A stretch of 64,000 bases of DNA, from contig NZ_UGQM01000001.1 of the NCBI RefSeq assembly GCF_900454025.1, positions 1,984,001-2,048,000 on the forward strand. The letters are read 5' to 3'. Every line of letters starts with the position of its first letter. The first letter of the stretch is position 1. A program made the translations under genes and the position numbers. This DNA comes from Mycolicibacterium gilvum. Lineage in GTDB: Bacteria > Actinomycetota > Actinomycetes > Mycobacteriales > Mycobacteriaceae. Of this stretch, positions 24,992-33,852 are shown in pieces. The notes beneath the pieces are model-generated. The model worked only from the letters and a program-made list of their open reading frames with translations. It was not told where the DNA came from and made no database searches.

Positions 24992-25567
24992 TCAGCAGCG
25001 ATAGTCACCCGACAGCGTCGACCAGAACTCGACGGTCGCAACCGCGTCGACGGCGGCGGGCCCACCCGCGCCGAACTCGGACGTCACGTAGTCGGCAAGA
25101 TCGGCGCCGCGGACGACGACATCGGTGCGCACCACCGACAGCACCGGATGTCCGAACGATCCGCGACCGGCCGGCAGGTAGTGGTGTGAGCAGATCGGCA
25201 GCAGCATCGGCACACGCTCCAGCTGGTAGCGCGCGGTGCGCAGCGCGTGCTTCATCTGCGCGGGCCGCCGACCCCAGCTGTCATGCCAGAACCGGTTCCA
25301 CTCGACCGCGAACAGAATGCCCTCGGCGGGCAGGTGCAGCCGTTTGGTCAGGCTCCGGCGTCCCTCGTCGCGCCAATTCGGCCACGACCCGCCCGTGGGC
25401 AGGCCGGCCGCCAGGAACGCGCGATGGTCGTCGGCGAACTCGATGCCCAGGTCGGTCTCGGCACGGTCCAACTCGTCGTCGGACATGCCCCGCTCGATCG
25501 TCACCGCACCCAGCGCGGCGAGGCGCTGCGCGGCGTCGGCTCCGAGGGTGGCCCCGGCGTCGTGCAT
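24992..25567 (-). CDS. SMI1/KNR4 (SUKH) family protein
   Basis: A 191-residue protein with the SUKH pattern: RGMSDDELDRAETDLGIEFA, DHRAFLAAGLPTGGSWPNW, and ILFAVEWNRFWHDSWGRRP. SUKH proteins include immunity proteins of toxin systems as well as housekeeping scaffolds. The chosen start ATG 25567 lies 13 bp after the flavoprotein stop; the longer frame would overlap that gene. It is 39 bp upstream of the RyR gene on the same strand, so it may belong to that module or be an independent cargo gene. No toxin gene is adjacent. Confidence 0.75.
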   Translation of the reverse strand: MHDAGATLGADAAQRLAALGAVTIERGMSDDELDRAETDLGIEFADDHRAFLAAGLPTGGSWPNWRDEGRRSLTKRLHLPAEGILFAVEWNRFWHDSWGRRPAQMKHALRTARYQLERVPMLLPICSHHYLPAGRGSFGHPVLSVVRTDVVVRGADLADYVTSEFGAGGPAAVDAVATVEFWSTLSGDYRC

Positions 25568-25580
25568 CGGAGGTGCCAGA

Positions 25581-26762
25581 TCAGAAGCTGTGCTGCGGAC
25601 CCTGGGCCTTCTTGTACAGCGCCTTGAGCATCCGGTCACGGAACGCGGCGTTGTCGATCAGCTTCACCCCGGCCTCGGCCAGCTTCGGCTGCCCGATCAG
25701 CTTGTGCATGATGCGACCGCGGCGGTACTCCCGTCCCCACGCGGCCTCCATACGCAGCGCGTAGTTGGTGAAGTCGTCGGGACCGCCGTTCGTCAGGGCG
25801 GCGACGGCGCATTCGCCTGCGGCCAAACCGGATTCGAGCGCCTTGGAGATACCCGCTCCCGAGGCCGGCTTGCCCGCACCCAGCGAGTCGCCGGTGAACA
25901 GCACGCCTGGACGCCAGGGCGGCCATGCGGTGAAGCCCATGGGCAGGCGCCACGCGCGCACACTCTTGTTCTTCTTCAGCTCCTCGATGGGCGGAAGCTC
26001 CCATTCGCGCGGGAGCGTGCGCAGGAACTCGCCGAGGAACTGGGTGGCGTTGATGGACTGCCAGTTCTTGTAGCTGTTGACGTAGCCGAGTCCGATGTTG
26101 AAGATGCCGTCGCCCATCGGGAACACCCACCCGTAGCCGGGCAGCTGATCGCCTTCGAACAACAACTTCAGGTAGATGTCCAGCGAATCGGTGTCCGGAC
26201 GATTGGCCGGCATCTCCGAGCGGATCGCGATGGCCGAGTAGCCGTTGTATTCCGAGTCGATCTTGAGGGCCCGCTTGATAGGGGAGTACGCGCCGTCGGC
26301 GGCGATCACGGCGTCGCCGAGCACCTTCTCGCCACTCTTGAGGATCACGCCGACGACGCGTCCACTGGCGTCGAACTCCGGCCCGGCCACCTCGGCGCCC
26401 TGGCGGATTTCGGCCCCGGCGGACTCTGCGTGCTTGAGCAGCACCGTGTCGAGATGCTCGCGGCTGACGGTGTGGCCGTGGTCGGGCATCCCCGGACGCT
26501 TCGGGAACGACAGCTCCCACCGGCTGGGGCTGAACACCGTGACCCGGTTCACCCGGTGGTAGGTGGCCACCTCGTCGGCCAGGCCCATCTTCTGCAGGTA
26601 GCTGACGGCACGCGCCGTCAGGCCGTCGCCGCAGGGTTTGGCACGGGGGAACTGAGCTTTGTCCAGCACCACCACTTTGGCGCCGGTCTGTGCGGCCTGC
26701 CATGCGGCGGCCGACCCCGAGGGCCCTCCACCTGCGATGACCACGTCGTATCGCTGCGTCAT
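25581..26762 (-). CDS. Geranylgeranyl reductase family FAD-dependent oxidoreductase
   Basis: A 393-residue flavoprotein. The N-terminal FAD Rossmann motif is DVVIAGGGPSGSAAAW (residues 5-20), followed by the family block FPRAKPCGDGLTARAVSYL, the second nucleotide motif DAVIAADGAYSPIKRAL, and GVLFTGDSLGAGKPASGAGI near residue 290, a variant of the usual GDAAG motif. Members reduce isoprenoid double bonds, for example MenJ on menaquinone, but this protein is clearly distinct from MenJ (Rv0561c) as I recall it. The start ATG 26762 has an AGAGAG ribosome site. It heads a minus-strand run with the SUKH and RyR genes and is divergent from the TetR gene at 26917. Confidence 0.87.
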   Translation of the reverse strand: MTQRYDVVIAGGGPSGSAAAWQAAQTGAKVVVLDKAQFPRAKPCGDGLTARAVSYLQKMGLADEVATYHRVNRVTVFSPSRWELSFPKRPGMPDHGHTVSREHLDTVLLKHAESAGAEIRQGAEVAGPEFDASGRVVGVILKSGEKVLGDAVIAADGAYSPIKRALKIDSEYNGYSAIAIRSEMPANRPDTDSLDIYLKLLFEGDQLPGYGWVFPMGDGIFNIGLGYVNSYKNWQSINATQFLGEFLRTLPREWELPPIEELKKNKSVRAWRLPMGFTAWPPWRPGVLFTGDSLGAGKPASGAGISKALESGLAAGECAVAALTNGGPDDFTNYALRMEAAWGREYRRGRIMHKLIGQPKLAEAGVKLIDNAAFRDRMLKALYKKAQGPQHSF

Positions 26763-26916
26763 AAATCTCTCTCGTTGAGCCGCGCTGTCGCAGGAGATAG
26801 TACCCAAACTCCCTGTACGCGCGCGGCGAGCGGATTTTGCCGGTCGTGGCCCTGCGGTGGCGCGCCCCGCCGCGGTCTGGGCAGGTCAGCGATGCACCGA
26901 CGGGTACAGTGAGCGG

Positions 26917-27657
26917 GTGCGACGAGGGTCGAGGGCACGCGCTGCCGAAGAAACGGGCGTCAAGGTGGACGCCCGTAGTGAGCGCTGGCGCGAGCACCGT
27001 AAGAAGGTGCGCTCCGAGATCGTCGACGCGGCGTTCCGGGCGATCGACCGGTTGGGTCCGGAGGTTTCCCTGCGGGAGATCGCCGAGGAGGCCGGCACCG
27101 CCAAACCCAAGATCTACCGACACTTCACCGACAAGGCCGATCTCTTCCAGGCGATCGGTCAGCGGATGCGAGACATGTTGTGGGCGGCGATCTTTCCGTC
27201 GATCGACATCTCCACCGATCCGGCGCGCACCGTCGTCTTCCGCGCGGTCGAGCAGTACGTCCGGTTGGTCGACGAACACCCCAACGTCGTGCGGTTCCTG
27301 ATGCAGGGGCGATTCGCCGAGCAGACGGAATCAGCGATGCGGGCGCTCAACGAAGGCCGCGACATCACCCTGGCGATGGCCGACATGTTCAACAACGAGC
27401 TCAAGGACATGCAGCTCGACTACGCGGCGTTCGAGCTGGCCGGCTTCGCGACGTTCGGTGCTGCCGCGTCGGCGACGGACTGGTGGCTCGGCGCGGAGCG
27501 GGACAGCCCCCGCCGGCTGCCGTCGGAGAAGTTCGTCGACTACCTGACCAAGATCATGGTCGGCTCCATCAACGGCACCTGTGAGGTGCTCGGCGTCAAG
27601 ATCGACCCGGACGTCCCGCTGCACGAGGGCGTCACGCGCCGCGAACAGGTCGCCTGA
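26917..27657 (+). CDS. TetR/AcrR family regulator (Rv3050c-like)
   Basis: A 246-residue regulator. A basic leader (RRGSRARAAEETGVKVDARS) precedes the helix-turn-helix at about residues 50-75 (PEVSLREIAEEAGTAKPKIY, RHFTDKADLF). The ligand domain ends with residues PLHEGVTRREQVA. GTG 26917 is taken as the start because the frame upstream is unconserved; GTG is common in this species. In M. tuberculosis the corresponding gene Rv3050c sits directly beside nrdE, whereas here 16 kb intervene. It is divergent from the flavoprotein gene and probably regulates it or the downstream monooxygenase. Confidence 0.85.
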   Translation: MRRGSRARAAEETGVKVDARSERWREHRKKVRSEIVDAAFRAIDRLGPEVSLREIAEEAGTAKPKIYRHFTDKADLFQAIGQRMRDMLWAAIFPSIDISTDPARTVVFRAVEQYVRLVDEHPNVVRFLMQGRFAEQTESAMRALNEGRDITLAMADMFNNELKDMQLDYAAFELAGFATFGAAASATDWWLGAERDSPRRLPSEKFVDYLTKIMVGSINGTCEVLGVKIDPDVPLHEGVTRREQVA

Positions 27658-27674
27658 CCTCCTGCGGCCGGCGA

Positions 27675-27747
27675 CGCCGAGATTGCGTCCACGCAGCGGA
27701 AGTGCGAGAGCTGACCTGCTGGAATGCAAGTTCGGCGGGTGGAGAAG
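27675..27747. repeat. ~73-bp intergenic repeat, left copy
   Basis: Begins CGCCGAGATTGCGTCCACGC and ends near GGGTGGAGAAG. It aligns over its whole length, roughly three-quarters identical by eye, with the copy at 29824-29895; blocks GAAGTGCGAG, GGAATGC and AGTTCGGC are shared exactly. The two copies are in direct orientation and flank the HD-GYP/LuxR gene. Confidence 0.6.
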
Positions 27748-27763
27748 TTGAGGCAGATGCCTC

Positions 27764-29818
27764 ATGTCGGCGGCCCTGGCGCAGCCGACGATCAGTGGCA
27801 TGAACACTCACAGCACACCCCGGGCCGCCGCGGCGGCCGTCACCGCCCATCCCGTCCTGCCCGACGGCGACGACGAACGGTTCGTCGGCTTCGGCATCAT
27901 GGGCCTGCCGTTCGCCAGCGGCCACTATCTGGCGCTGCGCCAGTTCCCGGCGACCACCTTCGCGCCCGCCTACACCTCGGTCTGGCATCGCGATCCGTCA
28001 TGCACGTGGACCTTCTACGCGACGACCCCCGGACAGCAGAGTTGCGCGAGGTACTTCAGCTCGGCCACGCCGAACGATCCGGTGCAATGCGACATCCGTG
28101 TCACCTGGGACTCGGAGTGGGACGTCCGGATCGAGATCCCGGACCTGCTGCGCTGGGACGTCCAGCTGGAGAACACCTTGGCGACAAGGACGATGACGTC
28201 TCTCGGCGGACGGCTGCCGCAGGCGGCCTGGACCAGCAAGTCGGTGCTGTCGTTGATCAGCAGAGTTGCCGGGCCCGTGCTCGGCGCCGGCGACATCCGC
28301 CTCACCGGCACCGCGGCCAACGGACAGCACTACATGGTCGCCCCGACGACCGTGTGGGCCGTCGGCGCGTCGCGCGCGACCGTCGACGGCAAGGACCTCG
28401 GGCCGACGGGCCCGCTGATGCGCCAGCGGGACTGCACCTATTACACGGCGCTGATCATGTGGATCGGCTGTCACGCCGACTCCCACGAATACGCCCGCTG
28501 GTTCGGAGACGACATCGCCGTGCGCCGCGACTCGTATCTGGTCGACTGGTCGGGCCTGCCGTACCTGCGCTTCCTGATGGCCAACACCGGACGCGGCCAG
28601 CCGGTGCTGCGCCGATTGAGTGTGCTGGCAACGCTTCTCGCTGACGCGCGCGGCCAGATCGCCGAACTCATCCACTCACACTGTTCCTCGGCGGGGATAC
28701 TGGCCGACCGGCTCGGGCTGAGCGCCGACGTGCAGACCGTGCTCGGTTACACCTTCGAGCGGTTCGACGGTGGCGGACTGCCCGGTGGCGTCGGTGGGGA
28801 CGCGATCCCGATACCCATGCGGGTCGCCCAACTCGCCGACACCGCAGAAGTCCACCATCGGACCTTCGGCGTCGACGGTGCGGTGGCGATGGCGCGCAGC
28901 CGCAGCGGCGGACAGTTCGACCCGCGTGTCGTCGACGCGTTCCTCGCCGATGCCGACGCGATCCTGGACCCGCCCGAGGACGCGTGGTCGGCGGCACTGC
29001 GCGAAGCACCCGACTACGAGACGGCACTGGCAGACGGTGAGCTCGACGAGCTGCTCGTGGCGCTCGGCGACTTCGTGGACCTCAAATGCCCTTTCACCCT
29101 TGGGCATTCGCGCGCTGTCGCCGAACTCGCGGCAGGCGCGGCGGCGCTGATGGGGATGGACACCGGGGGCGTGGACCTCGTGCGCCGTGCCGGACACGTG
29201 CACGACGTCGGCCGCATCGGCGTCTCCAACCAGGTGTGGTCGAAGCCGTCGACGCTGACAACGGGGGAGATGGAACGCGTGCGGCTGCATCCGTATCTGA
29301 CCGTGCGGATCCTGAGCCAGGTCGGCGGCCTCGACGCGGTCGCCCGCGTCGCGGGGAACCATCACGAGTGCCTGGACGGCTCCGGGTACCCGCGTGGTCT
29401 GACTGCCGCGGCGCTCAGCGTGCCCGACCGCGTGCTGGCGGCCGCGGTCGCCTACCGGTCGGCCGTCGAGCCCCGGCCCTACCGCGTCGCGCTGTCCCCG
29501 GCGGCGGCCGCGACGAGGCTGCGGGACCGCGTGCGCGAAGGGCACCTCGACGAGCTCGCGGTCGACGCCGTCCTGTCCGCGGCGGGGCATGCGGCCCGGC
29601 GCGTCAGCGCGCGGCCCGGCGGGCTCACTCCCCGCGAGATCGAAGTGCTGTGCCTGGTCGCCCGCGGCGCGTCGAACAAGGAGATCGCCGCAACGCTCGG
29701 GATCTCGGGCAAGACTGCGCGCAACCACGTCGAGCGGACCTACGCCAAGATCGGCGCCACTAACCGCATCGGTGCCAGCATGTTCGCGCTAGGCCACGGT
29801 CTGATCACCCCGGCCTGA
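27764..29818 (+). CDS. Chimeric protein: uncharacterised N-terminal domain fused to HD-GYP and LuxR-type HTH
   Basis: A 684-residue protein. Residues about 35-220 (FVGFGIMGLPFASGHYLALR to LGPTGPLMRQR) match a free-standing actinobacterial family of unknown function that normally continues for some 20-30 residues more. From about residue 223 the sequence switches to the degenerate first half of an HD-domain protein (CTYYTALIMWIGCHADSHEY). A second, intact HD-GYP-type domain follows (HVHDVGRIG, HHECLDGSGYPRG at about 485-545) and then a C-terminal LuxR helix-turn-helix (LTPREIEVLCLVARGASNKE). The join at about 28420-28440 has no intervening linker and looks like the product of an in-frame deletion. 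Possible role: c-di-GMP- or nucleotide-responsive regulator. Start at ATG 27764 or 27800 is uncertain. Confidence 0.72.
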   Translation: MSAALAQPTISGMNTHSTPRAAAAAVTAHPVLPDGDDERFVGFGIMGLPFASGHYLALRQFPATTFAPAYTSVWHRDPSCTWTFYATTPGQQSCARYFSSATPNDPVQCDIRVTWDSEWDVRIEIPDLLRWDVQLENTLATRTMTSLGGRLPQAAWTSKSVLSLISRVAGPVLGAGDIRLTGTAANGQHYMVAPTTVWAVGASRATVDGKDLGPTGPLMRQRDCTYYTALIMWIGCHADSHEYARWFGDDIAVRRDSYLVDWSGLPYLRFLMANTGRGQPVLRRLSVLATLLADARGQIAELIHSHCSSAGILADRLGLSADVQTVLGYTFERFDGGGLPGGVGGDAIPIPMRVAQLADTAEVHHRTFGVDGAVAMARSRSGGQFDPRVVDAFLADADAILDPPEDAWSAALREAPDYETALADGELDELLVALGDFVDLKCPFTLGHSRAVAELAAGAAALMGMDTGGVDLVRRAGHVHDVGRIGVSNQVWSKPSTLTTGEMERVRLHPYLTVRILSQVGGLDAVARVAGNHHECLDGSGYPRGLTAAALSVPDRVLAAAVAYRSAVEPRPYRVALSPAAAATRLRDRVREGHLDELAVDAVLSAAGHAARRVSARPGGLTPREIEVLCLVARGASNKEIAATLGISGKTARNHVERTYAKIGATNRIGASMFALGHGLITPA

Positions 29819-29823
29819 CATGC

Positions 29824-29895
29824 CGCCGAGAATGCGTACAGGCAGACGAAGTGCGAGTACAGGCCTGCCGGAATGCGAGTTCGGCAGGAGCGAAG
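29824..29895. repeat. ~72-bp intergenic repeat, right copy
   Basis: Begins CGCCGAGAATGCGTACAGGC and ends near CAGGAGCGAAG. Direct-orientation partner of 27675-27747. It lies between the HD-GYP/LuxR stop and the Baeyer-Villiger monooxygenase start and may include leader sequence of the latter. Confidence 0.6.
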
Positions 29896-29926
29896 CGGTA
29901 CCGGCGTTCCCAGGTACAGTCGGTTC

Positions 29927-31447
29927 ATGACCGTGGCGGAATCAGCGGATACGACCGCACCCCCTCAGACGCCCGTCCGGACCCGCACGTTGATCATCGG
30001 GTCGGGGTTCTCCGGGCTCGGCATGGCCATCGAGCTCCAACGGCGCGGTGTCGACTTCCTGATTCTGGAGAAGGCCGACGAGATCGGTGGCACCTGGCGG
30101 GACAACACCTACCCGGGATGCGCCTGCGACATCCCGTCGCACATGTACTCGTTCTCGTTCGAGCCGAAGGCCGACTGGTCGCACATGTGGTCCTTCCAGC
30201 CCGAGATCCAGGAGTACCTGCTCGGCGTCACCGCCAAGTACGGCCTGCGCCGCTACATCGAGTTCGGCGCACACGTCGACCGTGCCCACTGGGATGACTT
30301 CGAGATGCGCTGGCACGTGTTCAGCAAGGACGGTCGCGAGTTCATCGCGCAGTTCCTGGTCTCCGGGGCCGGAGGACTGCACATCCCGCTGATCCCGGAG
30401 TTCGAGGGCTATGACGACTTCCTCGCCTCGGGCCGTGCGGCATTCCACTCCGCGCAGTGGGACCACCGCGTCGACATCGCCGGCAAGAAGGTCGCGGTGA
30501 TCGGCACGGGCGCCAGCGCGATCCAGATCGTCCCGGAGATCGTCGAGGACGTCGCGGAACTCCAGCTCTACCAGCGCACGCCGGCGTGGGTGATGCCCAG
30601 ACCGAACAATCCGATCCCGGAGAGAATGCAGCGCGCGTTCGCCACGGTGCCGGGTACCAGGGTCGCGATGCGCGCCGGCATCTACTGGATCCACGAGACC
30701 GTCGGGTTCGCGATGACCAAGCAGCCCAAACTGCTGAAAATCGGTGAGCTGCTGGGGAAGTGGAACATCCGCAGATCCGTCAAAGACCCTGTGCTGCGCC
30801 GCAAGCTCACGCCGGACTATCGCGCCGGCTGCAAACGCATCCTCAACTCCGACACGTACTACCGCGGGATCGCGGACCCCAGGACCGAGGTCATCACCGA
30901 CCGCATCGCCCGCTTCACGGCGCGCGGCATCGTCACCGCCGACGAGCACGGCCGGGAAACCGAAAGGGACGCGGACGTGGTGGTGTTCGCGACCGGCTTC
31001 CACGTCACCGACTCCTACACCTACGTCGACATCAAAGGTCCGGGCGGGGAGGATCTCGTCGACCGCTGGAACCGCGAGGGCATCAGCGCTCTGCGCGGCA
31101 TCACGGTCGCCGGCATGCCGAATCTGTTCTTCCTGCTCGGGCCGAACACCGCCCTCGGGCACAACTCGGTGGTGTTCATGATCGAATCGCAGATCCGGTA
31201 CGCGGCGAAGGCGATCGCCGCGGTCGAGAAGAAGGGTGTCCAGTGCATCACCCCGACGCGGGAGGCGCAGGACGCCTACAACGACGAATTGCAGGACGAT
31301 CTGCGCGGCACCGTTTGGAGCACCGGCGGCTGCCGTAGCTGGTACCTCGACGAGCACGGTGTCAACAGGACGTTGTGGAGTGGCATGACGTGGCAGTACT
31401 GGCTGGCGACGCGGCGTTTCAAAGAGTCGGAGTACACCTTCGGCTGA
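29927..31447 (+). CDS. Flavin-containing Baeyer-Villiger-type monooxygenase (Rv3049c-like)
   Basis: A 506-residue FAD/NADPH monooxygenase expected to oxygenate ketones. The FAD motif is GSGFSGLG (residues 25-32), the NADPH motif GTGASAIQ near residue 188, and DVVVFATGFHVTD marks the ATG motif. The BVMO fingerprint FxGxxxHxxxW is only partly kept: ASGRAAFHSAQWD has the His and Trp, but the Gly is displaced by one. Start ATG 29927 gives the expected N-terminus. It lies just upstream of nrdF2, as Rv3049c does in M. tuberculosis. Substrate unknown; candidates are long-chain or cyclic ketones. Confidence 0.92.
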   Translation: MTVAESADTTAPPQTPVRTRTLIIGSGFSGLGMAIELQRRGVDFLILEKADEIGGTWRDNTYPGCACDIPSHMYSFSFEPKADWSHMWSFQPEIQEYLLGVTAKYGLRRYIEFGAHVDRAHWDDFEMRWHVFSKDGREFIAQFLVSGAGGLHIPLIPEFEGYDDFLASGRAAFHSAQWDHRVDIAGKKVAVIGTGASAIQIVPEIVEDVAELQLYQRTPAWVMPRPNNPIPERMQRAFATVPGTRVAMRAGIYWIHETVGFAMTKQPKLLKIGELLGKWNIRRSVKDPVLRRKLTPDYRAGCKRILNSDTYYRGIADPRTEVITDRIARFTARGIVTADEHGRETERDADVVVFATGFHVTDSYTYVDIKGPGGEDLVDRWNREGISALRGITVAGMPNLFFLLGPNTALGHNSVVFMIESQIRYAAKAIAAVEKKGVQCITPTREAQDAYNDELQDDLRGTVWSTGGCRSWYLDEHGVNRTLWSGMTWQYWLATRRFKESEYTFG

Positions 31448-31481
31448 AGCGTGCGCACGGGTCGGTGTAGCGACACGCCAG

Positions 31482-31497
31482 ACACAACATCTCGTAT
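31482..31497. promoter_or_regulatory. NrdR box 1 upstream of nrdF2
   Basis: ACACAACATCTCGTAT keeps the ACAC arm and aligns base for base in phase with the box at 7264-7279. It precedes box 2 by a 16-bp spacer, as in the nrdH promoter. Confidence 0.72.
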
Positions 31498-31513
31498 AGC
31501 GCAGGGATGTCGC

Positions 31514-31529
31514 ACACCAGTTGTAGTGT
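31514..31529. promoter_or_regulatory. NrdR box 2 upstream of nrdF2
   Basis: ACACCAGTTGTAGTGT has both outer arms of the NrdR palindrome and lies 61 bp upstream of the nrdF2 start. The pair duplicates the arrangement before nrdHIE, predicting co-repression of both ribonucleotide reductase subunits. Confidence 0.82.
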
Positions 31530-31578
31530 TGACCTCGTTGCGGGAGATTCCGCGGCGACAGCACAAACAGCCAGGTGA

Positions 31579-32565
<987 letters not shown>

Positions 32566-32649
32566 AGGTCCTGTTCAGGACGTCCGGTAAGCCCCTTCCT
32601 GCCACGTTCGGGCTGTGATCGTTCGGCAATCGCCACAAGGTGTTGGGAC

Positions 32650-32670
32650 GACGGGCTGAATCCGCCCGTC
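32650..32670. terminator. Hairpin between convergent nrdF2 and mmr operon
   Basis: GACGGGC-TGAATCC-GCCCGTC forms a perfect 7-bp GC-rich stem with a 7-nt loop in the 177-bp convergent gap. No T-run follows, as is usual in mycobacteria. It may terminate transcription from either side. Confidence 0.45.
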
Positions 32671-32742
32671 AAGCCAACTCAGATTCGACCGTTCGATTAC
32701 CGTACCGGTACGTCGCCGTCCCACGACCGCCCGCGATTCCGG

Positions 32743-33072
32743 TCAGCTCGCAGCGATGTTAAGGATCACCACACCGGCGACCACCAACGCGACTCCGATG
32801 ATCTTGATCATCGAAATGGGCTCACCGAGGAATGCCACTCCCACCGCGACGATTGCCGTGGTGCCGATAGCAGACCAGAGGGCGTAGGCGATGCCGACCT
32901 GCATCCCGTGGGCGGTCGACTGGGCGAGAAACAGGAACGCGATGCCGTAGAGGAGCAGGCAGACGAGCGTCGGCCACAGTCTGGTGAAGCCCTCGGTGAA
33001 CTTGAGCAGGCTGGTGGCGATCACCTCCGCCACGATGGCGCCGCCGAGCAGCAGCCACACCACACCTGGCAC
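32743..33072 (-). CDS. mmr: Small multidrug resistance (SMR) efflux protein Mmr
   Basis: A 109-residue four-helix inner-membrane transporter that exchanges protons for cationic drugs. The membrane Glu (Glu16 in GAIVAEVIATSLLKFTEGFT) is the proton/drug site, and YALWSAIGTTAIV and LGEPISMIKIIGVALVVAGV are typical SMR helices. Closely similar to M. tuberculosis Mmr (Rv3065). The start is GTG at 33072, which abuts the stop of the enoyl-CoA hydratase gene. Its place as last gene of a catabolic acyl-CoA operon is unusual and may protect against a toxic terpenoid-like substrate. Confidence 0.93.
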   Translation of the reverse strand: MPGVVWLLLGGAIVAEVIATSLLKFTEGFTRLWPTLVCLLLYGIAFLFLAQSTAHGMQVGIAYALWSAIGTTAIVAVGVAFLGEPISMIKIIGVALVVAGVVILNIAAS

Positions 33073-33837
33073 TTAGCGCGCCTTGGCCGTCCGGGCGGCG
33101 GTGAAGTCGGCGAGCGCTCTGGTGTTGGCCGGACCGCCGACGAGCTCGTCAAGGAGCGCGCTCTCCCGGGCGAGCGCGGCCCGAATGTTGTCGACGTGTG
33201 GCGCACTCATCGCAGCCTTGACGGCGACGAGGCTCTCGATGGGCTGCGCGGCAAGCCGTTCCGCATATCCGACCGCCACCGGCAGCAGATCATCGGGCTC
33301 GCACACCTTCCACACCAATCCCATCGCCAGTGCTTCCTCGGCTGTGATCCACTCAGAGGACATCAGGATCCACGCGGCGTTCTGCCGGCCGACGAGTTCG
33401 GGCAGCAGGTATGTCGATGCTGCTTCCGGTGAGATTCCGAGGCTGGTGAACGGGCATCTCAGTCGGGCACCGGTCGACATGAACACCAGGTCGGCGAATG
33501 CGAGCACTGTGGCGCCCAGACCGACCCCGATCCCATTGACTGCGCACACCAGCGGCTTCGGGAAATCGATGAGGGTGCCCATCAGACGCTGAAAGCCGTG
33601 CGCCCCTTCGGTGAACGGGACCGTCGGATCTCTATCCAGCATCTCTTGCAGGTCGGTACCCGCGCAGAACGCGCGGCCGCTTCCGGTGAGCAGGACGACG
33701 GCGACGTCGCCGTCGTCCGCGGCATCGCGGAGCGCGTCGGAGGTGGCGTGATAAAGCGCTTCATTGAAGGCGTTCATCGCTTCCGCGCGGTCGAATGTGA
33801 TGGTGCGGACGCGGCTTGCGGTGGTGATGGTGAGCAT
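33073..33837 (-). CDS. Enoyl-CoA hydratase/isomerase family protein (first of two in the operon)
   Basis: A 254-residue crotonase-fold enzyme. The CoA/oxyanion segment is FCAGTDLQEML, the second is VNGIGVGLGATVLAFADL, and GISPEAASTYLLPELVG holds the Glu usually involved in hydration or isomerisation. It sits 15 bp downstream of the acyl-CoA dehydrogenase gene and immediately before mmr. Within the operon it probably hydrates an enoyl-CoA formed by the dehydrogenase or by the carboxylase branch. Exact reaction unassigned. Confidence 0.9.
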   Translation of the reverse strand: MLTITTASRVRTITFDRAEAMNAFNEALYHATSDALRDAADDGDVAVVLLTGSGRAFCAGTDLQEMLDRDPTVPFTEGAHGFQRLMGTLIDFPKPLVCAVNGIGVGLGATVLAFADLVFMSTGARLRCPFTSLGISPEAASTYLLPELVGRQNAAWILMSSEWITAEEALAMGLVWKVCEPDDLLPVAVGYAERLAAQPIESLVAVKAAMSAPHVDNIRAALARESALLDELVGGPANTRALADFTAARTAKAR

Positions 33838-33852
33838 CTGTACCTTTGGCGA

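Noticed and set aside
25581..26762. Naming the flavoprotein menJ
   Set aside because: It shares family motifs but differs from Rv0561c as remembered across most of its length and has a GDSLGAGK variant of the FAD motif.
10566..26916. Prophage or integrative element
   Set aside because: No integrase, structural phage genes, terminal repeats or tRNA target site were found at either edge.
29942..31564. 540-codon minus-strand frame antisense to the Baeyer-Villiger monooxygenase
   Set aside because: Shadow frame; it also runs through the NrdR boxes before nrdF2.
32701..32712. Palindrome CGTACCGGTACG downstream of mmr
   Set aside because: It lies in a convergent 3'-3' gap, so it is not an obvious operator, and 12-bp palindromes occur by chance in GC-rich DNA.
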